From Chara braunii (lineage: Eukaryota; Streptophyta; Charophyceae; Charales; Characeae), in contig BFEA01000165.1 in NCBI GenBank assembly GCA_003427395.1, positions 914,108-958,148 on the forward strand: a DNA stretch of 44,041 bases, given 5' to 3'. Position numbers and translations under genes: made by a program. Positions 9,631 through 17,211 of the stretch are shown one piece after another (position 1 is the first letter of the stretch; each line of letters begins with the position of its first letter). The notes beneath the pieces were generated by a model, which made no database searches, was not told the DNA's origin, and saw only the letters and a list, made by a program, of their open reading frames with translations.

Positions 9631-10121
9631 TCATAAATTTCACAAACCTCNTNATAAAACGCGGTGACGTCGAAACGTTCNGAGCGAATGATNTTAAATC
9701 TATTCGCTCGGACCCGTCTCACATGATGAAGGAGGCCGAACGGACCTTGCAAATCGTTCAAATGAAGTACAATATGGAGGAACATCCCACTAACCTCAGG
9801 AATGTTCTCTACTCCCGGACAGTCCTCGTAAACCACAACTAGGTTCATGTCTCCATAATCTCGTGATGNATTAGGAGGCGCAAAATNATATCGCACAATA
9901 CNCTGGCCTGNCTCNACCAAGAAAACATAACTCCGCGGTGGTTTNCTCACNCTTCCGTTNCAGAATCGCGGCGCATCCCGTTCCNAGNANACTTCAAGTG
10001 GGTTGTACACCAGCCTTCCTTTCCGTATCATGCCGGCGCGGGATCGTGTCNGCACNGCTAACCAATTANCNNCCGCCTCGCGTGTGCTGAACAATCGGAG
10101 AATCACTGTCTCCGCAANCAT
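9618..10121 (-). CDS. Unrecognised frame in the N-rich LTR insert, upstream
   Basis: A 167-codon minus-strand frame with ordinary-looking composition (SRDYGDMNLVVVYEDCPG, MFLHIVLHLNDLQGPFGLL). It ends as the next frame begins, within a shared ATGAGTGTCT. No domain is recognised, and no signal peptide, membrane segment or zinc motif is seen. Many codons contain N, so the translation has gaps. Candidates are a captured host gene fragment, an extra retrotransposon-borne frame, or a chance frame; overlap with a second long frame on the same strand slightly favours real or recently real coding. Confidence 0.35.
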   Translation of the reverse strand: MXAETVILRLFSTREAXXNWLXVXTRSRAGMIRKGRLVYNPLEXXXERDAPRFXNGXVXKPPRSYVFLXEXGQXIVRYXFAPPNXSRDYGDMNLVVVYEDCPGVENIPEVSGMFLHIVLHLNDLQGPFGLLHHVRRVRANRFXIIRXERFDVTAFYXEVCEIYECXF

Positions 10122-10399
10122 CTGAACGACGAAGCGGTAACTCTTGTCAAAATAATTCANACATACCCACTTTCATGTTCAATCTTCACTCCCCTTTTCG
10201 GNNCGTNATTCTTGTGTCACNGTCCGATTGCGAGAGTAGTGCCTATTTGCACTCCCGTAACACTAGTTGAATCACGGGCTGGGCTACTTGTGGCGCCGGC
10301 CCTCCCACACNTTGGTGGCTCCTAAAGNGGCCACCCNGCCGGGTACTAGATTCAGCCTCCCCTTTCCCTGAACGTACGAGGAGGCGACTGCCCCTAGCT
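10122..10399. other. LTR A insert, no gene seen
   Basis: Scattered single Ns (for example near 10202 and 10327). A GC-rich block around 10290-10350 contains an imperfect GGTGGC...GCCACC pairing. Nothing else is recognised. Confidence 0.4.
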
Positions 10400-12280
10400 T
10401 CAAGACACCCTTCCCTCTAGGAAGTGGTTTGGAATACCCCTCCCCCTCGCCCGAAAACATTGTTCAGGACTCAGAAGTTGGGCTGGCTCCACCGCAACAG
10501 CATGGTATCCCCCCGCAAAAGCGGTCCGCTCCGAGTCGATAANAGGGCCGGCCCCTAAGGCAACGAACCCCCGCCTCAGATGCCTCATAGAGAGAAGAAG
10601 NCTANACCCTAGGTGCAGACGACTGCTCTATGCCTTCCCGGCTAAGGGTCGACTTAGACGAATTGAGAAGAGAAAAAANTAAGATATTTTTGACGGGCAT
10701 AGAAGGATAGTGGTCGTTCGGGATAGAATGGGGAAATCCTTGGGGAGATACTAAGGTGTTCCCTTGTCTTCTTTTCTTTTAATTTTCCCACGGCCTTCAT
10801 TCTTTCGGCACCCGTCCGTTCGCACTTCCATTATTATTTTTGTTTCTCCTCTTTCCTGTCATATGCATTCAGGTTGAGTGGGAGAGAGGTAAGCATCCCC
10901 ATTATTATCTCGAGCAAACAATGCTAATTCCTTCTCACATGCTTCTCCCAACCTACCTGCACAATCAAGAAAAAANGATCCAAAGATTCATCCACCCCCA
11001 AAACAAGTCAGCCCTTTCTTGACACGCATGACATCACACTCTTGCTCTACCTCTTCCCCTGAATTCAAAGCAAGGTCATGCAAGGTGTGGGTTTACGCGG
11101 GTGTGCAAAGGAACTGAGTCGCACTGACCTTGAGTGAATTTTTTGAAGGCCCACTCAAGAAGCCAAATATGTTCTCAAGAAAAGTTAGGCCTCACGACCT
11201 TCGCTGTGGCCGTTCTCAAGGACGAGTCACACCCTGCTTCAAGTGTCACCACTGACTCAGGTGCCGCTCACCAACACAGAAGCGAGCTCACCGTTGAGGA
11301 GAGTGTCCCACTCTCAAATCCCACAGCCTCAACGTCACACCTTCCACCAAAAACAGCACCAATTCAACCCACCAAATACCAAGCCAGGTCGCCACTTGCC
11401 TGCCGCAATACTTGGTGGTCCCGGACCCAATCCCCGCTTACTCGGTATGCCGCAAAAGAAAAAAATAACAACGGCCTCAACAATTCTTACAAGCGCATTA
11501 TGCCGCAACGCCGTCAACAAGACAATCGTCACACCCTTTCTGTTCCAAGGTGCACTTCCACCTTGGCGGTACCGTCCGTGCGACAACGTCTAACGCCCCT
11601 TCTCGCAGCCCTGTGCAAAATACTGTTGCCAGATAATCCAACAGCACCCTTGCCGTACCGCCAAGAAAATCGGTGCCCCCGCTGCAAGAATTTGGCAGCG
11701 CTTCCGCTGTACCGCGAAGAATACCAGCGCTGCGACCGCACAATTTCGGCAGTGCTTCCGCTGTTCCGCCAAGAATACCAGCGCTGCCGCCGCACAATTT
11801 CGGCAGCGCTCTCGCTGTTCCGCCAAGAATACCAGCGCTGCCGCCACACAATTTCGGCAACGCTTTCGCTGTTCCGCCAAGAAAACAGTTGTTGCTGCCG
11901 CAAAATTCGGCAGCGCTTCCGCCGCACCTCCCTAGAAAACCAGCAGCAACCTCAAGGTCACGACTTCTCCACAGTCTGCAGCACAGCACAGAAGGTGGGG
12001 CAAGAAGCTCCCAGCCTTTAGCTATGGCTGCCTCCTCCTTCCTCCAAGTGCTTTTGCAGACCTCCAGCACTTTGCCTCATCACACCGGCAGCCAGCCAGC
12101 CAGCATCTACTCAAGTAGAATGCCCCAGCAGCATTGCCACAAGTGTGAGGCTGCGGGGTGACAGGCTAGTTTTTATAGCTGGCTGAAGGCTGAGGGCAGC
12201 TGCTTTGCCCCCAGTCAAATCCCGGAACAGAGCCTGACCCTCGATCTAAATCGCGATCAAGGGCCAAGAAACTTGGTGTT
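10400..12280 (-). repeat. LTR core shared with the inverted LTR C
   Basis: This block is homologous, inverted, to 17780-19985. Matching landmarks include CCCTAGGAAGTGG-type sequence at 10418, GAGTCGATAA at 10534, CAACGAACCCCCGCC at 10560, CCTACCTGCACA at 10953 and CTTGAGTGAA at 11130. A 295-codon plus-strand frame (11134-12021) lies here, but it is opened by a 54-bp repeat and is antisense to the element, so it is not called as a gene. Confidence 0.75.
11704..11919. repeat. 54-bp minisatellite, four units
   Basis: Units begin at 11704, 11758, 11812 and 11866, each starting with CCGCTGT- or TCGCTGT-like sequence and carrying AATTTCGGCA. The period is a multiple of three, which keeps several frames open on both strands. 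LTR B has a 37-bp array and LTRs 2 and 3 have about 120-bp arrays that also contain a TTCGGCAGC-type core. Confidence 0.9.
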
Positions 12281-12403
12281 CCCCTAGCGGAATCAAGGTC
12301 TGTACCCTGGTAATGCATCTGGCCTTCACCCGCGGCCAGACGCAGCCCAGAAACGGCTGTACTCAGCCATTCTCAAGCAGACTGTTGAAACGAACAGTCT
12401 GCT
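12241..12403. other. Hairpin cluster in LTR A U3
   Basis: Three stems follow one another. CCCTCGATC and GATCAAGGG pair with one mismatch near 12243-12268. GGCTG/CAGCC (12355-12368) is nested within AGAA/TTCT (12349-12373). AGCAGACTGTT/AACAGTCTGCT is a perfect 11-bp stem with a GAAACG loop (12376-12403). LTR B has stems at the first two positions with altered sequence. Confidence 0.65.
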
Positions 12404-12742
12404 ATCTATCCATAGTCGAGATGCTTCTAAACTTGCATCTGGACCGAGGCCGCGACTAAATCCGCGGCCGTTTCCCCTTTTTATTTTCAACTTCTCCCCC
12501 TTTTATTTTATTTTTCCTTTTTTTTTTCTCGTTTTTCTAAGGCAGGGTTAGCTCTTCGTTTGAAAACGAACGAGCACGTTCCCCTCCCTAAGTCATTTCA
12601 CAGAGTCGAACTAGAGTCAAGCTCAACAGGGTTTTCTTTCCCCCCTTTGCCTCGCGCCCATACCCGGACGCTCTCGGCGCCAGGTTCGGGCGCGCAGGCG
12701 AACACTGCAGCCCGTTTCAAAACCCGACGGGCGCTGTGCTGG

Positions 12743-12796
<54 letters not shown>

Positions 12797-12798
12797 TC
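12743..12798. repeat. (TC)n microsatellite
   Basis: Nearly pure TC dinucleotides with one G interruption at 12784, just upstream of the hammerhead-like fold. Confidence 0.95.
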
Positions 12799-12842
12799 GT
12801 CTGCACCTGGCCGCCTAGGGCGGCACATTCGCTGCCCACGGG

Positions 12843-12899
12843 CAGACTGTCGGGGTTCAACCCCCTAATGAGTCGGTGAAGGTCCGACGAAACAGTCTG
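12843..12899 (+). ncRNA. Type III hammerhead ribozyme-like fold, core base changed
   Basis: The plus strand has the full type III hammerhead order. Stem III 5' side CAGACTGT (12843-12850) is followed by C, giving a GTC cleavage triplet. Stem I is GGGG-TTCAA-CCCC. The core CTAATGA (12865-12871) stands where CTGATGA is expected. Stem II is GTCGG-TGAAGGT-CCGAC, then GAAA, then stem III 3' side ACAGTCTG (12892-12899). All stem pairs are perfect Watson-Crick. The single deviation is G5 to A, a base normally essential for catalysis, so this copy is probably inactive. Hammerheads occur in plant retrozymes and satellite repeats. Here the fold is antisense to the retroelement. Confidence 0.75.
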
Positions 12900-12918
12900 G
12901 CTCAACCAACTTTCTTGC

Positions 12919-12941
12919 CCCGTTCGTCCAGAACGAACGGG
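12919..12941. other. Hairpin, 9-bp perfect stem
   Basis: CCCGTTCGT and ACGAACGGG pair around CCAGA, 20 bases after the hammerhead-like fold. A related stem (TTCGTT/AACGAA) lies at 12555-12570. Confidence 0.6.
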
Positions 12942-13244
12942 CGCTCACGAATCTTCAGACACAAAAAAAAGAAAAGGACAGAAAAAGGAAAAGAAAAAGA
13001 AAAAGAAGAGAGAAAAAAGGAATCTGAAGAGGCAAATCTGACAAGAATCTAAATAAAATCTAAAGAAAAGAAAAAAAAAAGGAAGAAGGAAAAAACCCTA
13101 CTTCGAATTGAAAGGGCTGCCCGAAATACGGACGCCCGTCACTTTTCGTGGGGACGCTAAGTCCCCGTCAGTTCTACCCTCGTCAGATGGCGCTTTGTTT
13201 TAATTTTAATTTTTTTATTTTTTTTTTCAAACAAAAAGAAAAGC

Positions 13245-13290
13245 TTCGGACCATTTCTCGGCCTATGCGTGTCATCCTTCCACATGGGCC
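13245..13290 (-). pseudogene. U6 snRNA 3'-half-like module, LTR A
   Basis: The minus strand carries GAGAAATGGTCC, AGGATGACACGCATA and GGCCC in the order and spacing of the 3' half of plant U6 snRNA, with about eight differences in 46 bases. It is the degenerate counterpart of the better copy at 16245-16296. No U6 promoter or 5' half is visible. Confidence 0.65.
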
Positions 13291-13384
13291 TTTTCACCCC
13301 GGCGTGGCTGAGTTCAGCCGCGAGATCTCGAAGATCGCACGGCCTGAAATCGGCCGCACCCCTTGTCTAATCGCGGGCTGCTCC

Positions 13385-13480
13385 AAAAGGAGCTAGCCCG
13401 GTAGTGCACTTTGTCAGGTTCGATTCCCATGTCTGCGGGGTGGTAATCTGGCGACGGCACCTACTGGGCTAGCTCCTTTT
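13385..13480 (-). other. tRNA-like A/B boxes inside a 19-bp inverted repeat, LTR A
   Basis: AAAAGGAGCTAGCCC (13385-13399) and its perfect complement at 13466-13480 extend to 19 pairs with one G-T pair. On the minus strand TAGCCCAGTAGGT (13459-13471) is an excellent pol III A box. GGGAATCGAACC (13417-13428) is a B-box-like block 43 bases on, the spacing found in tRNA genes. Homologous boxes occur in LTR B and in both U3 copies of LTR 3. The A box is part of the long stem, so the RNA would not fold as a tRNA. Confidence 0.6.
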
Positions 13481-13931
13481 CACATCAGAAAAGAAGCGGC
13501 CCTTCTATATGAAGGGCTCCTGGTGCCCAGCAGGCCCCTTCCTAGCGCCTAGCAGGCTGCGCCTGCTAAGCCAGCTTGTTGCCGTGGCCGGCGGCGGGGT
13601 GGGGGGCGGACAACTTTAACAGCTGCCCTACTCAGCCGGCCTCGACGCCTTCGCCTCTGGTCCCTAGTGCAAACGCCCTATGGGCCCTAAGCCATTCCTT
13701 CAAGCCGCCGTCCTTGTCGCGGCGACCTTTTTTTGGCCTGCTTAGGCCCTGAATCGCACGGCTGTTAAGCCGCGCGACCTCACCATAGTTAGCCTAGGCT
13801 TTAACTTTAGCTTTCCCTTGACCGCACACTACTGCGGTCTCGTCAAAACCTGCGGACGACAGTGCCGACTCCCGTTATCCCGCACGGTGTCGATGTCGTC
13901 CTGCGTCGACGACGTAAGGTTCAAAAAAAGT

Positions 13932-14041
13932 NNNNNNNNNNNNNNNNNNNNNNNNNNNNNNNNNNNNNNNNNNNNNNNNNNNNNNNNNNNNNNNNNNNNN
14001 NNNNNNNNNNNNNNNNNNNNNNNNNNNNNNNNNNNNNNNNN
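13932..14041. other. Assembly gap, 110 Ns
   Basis: The flanks are 3 bases apart in the paired LTR at 74-76, so the true gap content may be only a few bases. Confidence 0.95.
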
Positions 14042-14486
14042 AGTCTCTCAGTCATAGCGCCGGGTTGAATAAAATTTGGCAACATCTATCTCATCAAGTT
14101 TTCCAATTAAATGAAAAGGTCAGACAGCGTCCGACGTTGAAAAACACGGGCAGATACCCTTGTCAGGGTTTCAAGGGTTTCTGCCCCGATAACGCTACTG
14201 TTGCCGTACACACCAATGGTAGCAAACCTTCACCAAGAAAAGCAGACGCTGCGCCAAAACAAAAAAAAAACTTTCAGCGACGTAAAAAAAAACCTCCACT
14301 GCCACGCCTCACGTCCTACCGTTGTGCCGCATTTCCACTGTCGTGGCGAACTCTCGTCGGAAAATGGCAGCACGTCGTTGCTCTGTGCCCTGTCAAAAAA
14401 AAAAAAAAAAAAAAAAACACCAGCGCTCCGCCGTGCCGTACCACCGTAGAAAAAAGATGGCGGCGCCTCGCCGTGCTGGACCACCG

Positions 14487-14671
14487 CAAAAAGACGGCAG
14501 CGCTTCGCCGTGTCGTACTACCGCAAAAAGACGGCAGCGCTTCGCCGTGTTGTACCACCGCAAAAAGACGGCAGCGCTTCGCCGTGCCGTACCACCGCAA
14601 AAAGACGGCGACGCTTCGCCGTGCCGTACTACCGCAAAAAGACGGCAGCGCTTCGCCTCGTTATACTACCG
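14487..14671. repeat. 37-bp minisatellite, five units
   Basis: Units start at 14487, 14524, 14561, 14598 and 14635 with CAAAAAGACGGCAGCGCTTC, one unit reading GACGGCGACGCTTC in part. It holds the same place in LTR B as the 54-bp array in LTR A. The period is not a multiple of three, so the frames across it are chance. Confidence 0.92.
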
Positions 14672-15193
14672 TGCCGTAAAAACGGCAGCGTCACTCTTCA
14701 AAACAAAGTGCCGCCGACGTGCCGTGAAAACAGCAGCGTCACCCCTCAAAATAAAGGTGTCGGGCCGACGCCGTGGTATTTCGGCAGCATAACCCCATAA
14801 AAATGGGTTATGGTTGTCGAAAATATCGGCCGGCACACCTCCTCCAGTTCTCGTGCTCCCCGCTGCTCCTTGCCACGCTCCGCTGCCGCTCCTCACCATG
14901 CTGTCGCAGAGTCCCACCAGAGACCAGCCTGCCAAGGGGTGGAGCAGAGTGCTCCAGCTAAGGCTATGGCTGTCTCCTCCTTCGTCGCTCCGCTCCTCTG
15001 CAGTCCTCCAGCTCCGCCGGCAGCACTCTTGCCTCCTCTCCAGCACTCTAGCAATGAGGCAAGTGTGCTGTCGCACACTGGCAGCCGGAGGCAAGTGTGA
15101 GGCAGCTGGGGGACAACTGCCTCTTTTGTAGTGGCTGGGGAGGGCAAAAGCAGCCTCAGCTGCCCCCAGGCAAAATTCGTCACTTGCCTGGGG

Positions 15194-15362
15194 CCGTTGA
15201 TCTGAGCCAGATCAACGGACTGAGGCTGTCTCACCTCAGCCACACACTTAGGGTGGTAGTTGTACTCAACTGCCCCCCTCTTTTTCTCCCTTTTCCCTGC
15301 ACTCAGCCCTACACTGAGTGCAGGTTCAGCGGGAAAATGGCTGTTTCCAGCCAAGTTCCGCT
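15194..15362. other. Hairpin cluster in LTR B U3
   Basis: CCGTTGATCT/AGATCAACGG is a perfect 10-bp stem with loop GAGCC (15194-15218). GCACTCAG/CTGAGTGC is an 8-bp stem (15299-15321). TGGCTG/CAGCCA (15338-15353) is nested in AGCGGGAA/TTCCGCT (15328-15362). The first and last match hairpins of LTR A in position but not in stem sequence. Confidence 0.65.
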
Positions 15363-15556
15363 CATTACCCCTTCATCTCCCCAGCCTCTGGCCTTAGTCA
15401 CATTCAGGCCAGTTTGGCCTGTATCTGATCATAGCCGCGGCCACATTCGTAGCCGTGGCTTTTCCCTTTTCCCTTTTATCTTTTTTTTCTCTTTTCTCCC
15501 CTGCCCTCCCCTGAAAACGGGGATGGCAGTTGTCAGACTGGGAGAGGTAGGGAAAG

Positions 15557-15577
15557 AACTCGTGAAATTCACGAGTT
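15557..15577. other. Hairpin ending in a B-box-like block
   Basis: AACTCGTGA/TCACGAGTT is a perfect 9-bp stem with an AAT loop. The right arm runs into GAGTTCAAATCCC, a good B-box match, but no acceptable A box precedes it. Confidence 0.55.
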
Positions 15578-15787
15578 CAAATCCCGACAGGCTCAGAGCG
15601 GGGTGCAAAAAGTACCCCGACTTTGAAGAATTTTAGAAAAATATTCGTTGAATGAAAAAATCTAAAAATAATCATGCACATGGCCTAGGTGCTTCACTAC
15701 CTACAGAAAACAAATCAAGGTCAACAAAATTGTTTTGCGCCACCAAAAAAATAATGGCGCAAACTGAAAAATAAAGCTTCTAAAAAA

Positions 15788-15880
15788 AACTCAGATCACG
15801 TTTTTCGTTTTCTTTTTCTTTTCTTTTTCTTCTTTTCTTTTCTTTTCTTTTCTTTTTTCTTCTTACCCCCTCTAACAACG
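15788..15880. repeat. Pyrimidine-rich tract and degraded U3 sub-repeat
   Basis: TTTTC-type runs are followed by a second CCCC...GGGG block (15865-15885) resembling 15508-15523, so this stretch is partly duplicated within LTR B. Nothing codes here. Confidence 0.55.
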
Positions 15881-16048
15881 GGGAGGCAGCTGGCAGGTCG
15901 GGAGGAACAGGTCCTCCTTTCCTTATCCTCCCATTTCTCTCTCTCTCTCACTCTCCACTCAACTCCAACCCCCGCTTGCTTTCCGTGTGTGAACTGTGGG
16001 TCGCAAAATTTCAAGATCTCGCGGCCACAATCATCTGTCCAAAATGAA

Positions 16049-16109
16049 GTGGGAGTCTTTGTGCTCCCACACAGTCTCCAAGACGAAGTGGGAGCCTTTG
16101 TGCTCCCAC
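16049..16109. repeat. Tandem pair of hairpin units, 39-bp period
   Basis: GTGGGAG...CTCCCAC occurs at 16049-16070 and again at 16088-16109, where the stem is 8 bp (GTGGGAGC/GCTCCCAC). Both share a CTTTGT core and are followed by ACAGTC. Confidence 0.85.
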
Positions 16110-16220
16110 ACAGTCGGCAAAGATTATTATTATTATTATTTTTTTTTTTCTTTTTTTTTACGTCGGCTTTGCCAACGGTCACATCCCATCGTGGCCTGCT
16201 ATGGCACATCGAGGTACAGA

Positions 16221-16243
16221 CCCGGGTTCAAATCCCTACCGGG
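16221..16243 (+). other. tRNA T-arm-like sequence next to the U6 module
   Basis: CCCGGGTTCAAATCCC followed by TACCGGG forms a B-box-like block with outer CCCGG/CCGGG pairing. It abuts the 3' end of the U6-like module directly, in the opposite sense. The A-box candidate upstream (TGGCCTGCTATGG) is weak and too close. Confidence 0.5.
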
Positions 16244-16244
16244 A

Positions 16245-16296
16245 TTTTGGACCATTTCTCAATTTATGCGTGTCATCCTTGCGCAAGGGTCAAGCT
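16245..16296 (-). pseudogene. U6 snRNA 3'-half-like module, LTR B
   Basis: On the minus strand this follows the 3' half of plant U6 snRNA from AGCATGG-like sequence through GCGCAAGGATGACACGCAT and GAGAAATGGTCC to the last bases before the U run, with about four differences in 52 bases. The 5' half, the U6 promoter and the T run are absent. The strand equals the sense strand of the surrounding LTRs. The ancestral LTR already carried it, because LTR A has a decayed copy at the matching place. It could be a captured snRNA cDNA or a functional mimic within LTR RNA. Confidence 0.85.
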
Positions 16297-16315
16297 GCAA
16301 CCAGGCGGCCGTTCC

Positions 16316-16345
16316 CGGCCGTGAGATTTGATGATCTCGCGGCCG
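16316..16345. other. Hairpin, 12-bp stem
   Basis: CGGCCGTGAGAT/ATCTCGCGGCCG pairs with one G-T pair around TTGATG. LTR A has a weaker equivalent (GCCGCGAGATC/GATCGCACGGC) near 13317-13343. Confidence 0.65.
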
Positions 16346-16419
16346 AGAATGACCGTGCTTCATGTTGGTGCAGTGGGCAGCTCCAAAGGAAAAGGAGCTA
16401 ACCCAGACTGCTTATCGCC

Positions 16420-16474
16420 GACTCGATCCCTGAATTTGCGGGTAGAAATTTGGTAGTTGTACCTACTGGGTTGC
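16420..16474 (-). other. tRNA-like A/B boxes, LTR B
   Basis: The minus strand has AACCCAGTAGGT (A-box-like, 16461-16472) and GGGATCGAGTC (B-box-like, 16420-16430) about 42 bases apart. Flanking AACCCAG and CTGGGTT pair, replacing a G-C pair of LTR A by A-T. Confidence 0.55.
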
Positions 16475-16629
16475 CTTACGTGGGAGTGTTTTACAATGTT
16501 CAGTGGAACAAATACAAGATAACATGGTGGTGGTTGAAACAGGGCTGGGTTGCCTCCTATCTCATATAGGGATGAGAGCAACCCACAGCAGGCTGCCATC
16601 CAGGCCAGCGGACTTCTACTGCTTCAATT

Positions 16630-16740
16630 TGTGGCTGGCTGGTTGCTGGCTGATTGCTGGCTGATTGCTGGCCGACTGGCTGCAGGCTGGTTGCTGGCAG
16701 GCTGGCTGCACGCTGGGTGGCTGCAGGCTGGGTGGCTGGT
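16630..16740. repeat. Degenerate CTGGCTG-type short repeats
   Basis: Imperfect repeats of TGGCTGG, TTGCTGGC and GCAGGCTGG. They keep several frames open on both strands, which are not genes. Confidence 0.8.
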
Positions 16741-17183
16741 TGGCGAGCCCTACGTTTGCCGCACCCTCCGGCTACCGTGCCATCCATTTCAGCCCTTGGT
16801 GCGGATGCCCATGGTCCTAAAAATAAATAAATAATAATAACTTCCTACTCACCTCTCGTCGCGGCCTCCGGTAAGGTCGCCACTTTGAACACACTTAGGC
16901 TCTGAATCGTGCGGCCTACCGCCACGCGCCACCTTCTTAGGTAGGGTAGGTATAATCCTAGTAGTCCCTCGGCCAAACTATTCCATAGCTCCGTCAGATG
17001 CCAAGATTAGTGGTCACACCACTAATTACCACTATTTCAGTCGGACGTCAGCGACGTCTATATTAAGAAAAAAAGTTTAAGCCTACCGGTCATAGGTCTG
17101 TCTGAACAACTTTGGCAACGCCAGTCTCGTCAAGTCCTTCAATTCCACGAAAAAGTCGGACAGCGTCCGACGTTGAAAACCCC

Positions 17184-17211
17184 GGCAAATACCCTTGTCA
17201 GGGTATTTGCC
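17184..17211. other. U3-terminal hairpin, 12-bp perfect stem
   Basis: GGCAAATACCCT/AGGGTATTTGCC with loop TGTC lies 6 bases from the CGACA LTR end. A 7-bp hairpin (GTCGGAC-AGC-GTCCGAC) precedes it at 17156-17172. Related but imperfect hairpins mark LTR ends at 184-211, about 14150-14185, about 41028-41050 and about 42570-42600. Confidence 0.8.

Larger units (their letters stand above)
7817..14191 (-). repeat. 5' LTR of the Ty3/gypsy element, about 6.3 kb
   Basis: The inner edge begins TGTCGAGCGC two bases from the primer-binding site. The outer edge ends CCCCGATA (one change from CGACA) at 14191, and the last 330 bases match the 3' LTR end at 1-217. Bases 7817-8400 match four other LTR copies in the window (24486, 31443, and inverted before 20895), and 10400-12280 matches the inverted LTR at 17780-19985. 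Relative to that copy, about 1.9 kb (roughly 8400-10300) is extra and carries unrecognised frames. The size rests on these two ends belonging to one LTR; nested insertions and two assembly defects may inflate it. Confidence 0.65.

Noticed and set aside
11134-12021. 295-codon plus-strand frame with an 18-residue repeat
   Set aside because: The 54-bp period keeps several frames open on both strands; the frame is antisense to the element and absent from the homologous LTRs B and C.
13120-13200. Possible hammerhead on the minus strand: CTGACGA, a GGGGAC/GTCCCC hairpin and GAAA
   Set aside because: The bases between core and GAAA do not form one closed stem II, a spacer CAC precedes GAAA, and no stem I or stem III partner is present.
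15570-15590. tRNA gene suggested by GAGTTCAAATCCC
   Set aside because: No A box at a suitable distance and no cloverleaf; only the B-box-like block is present.
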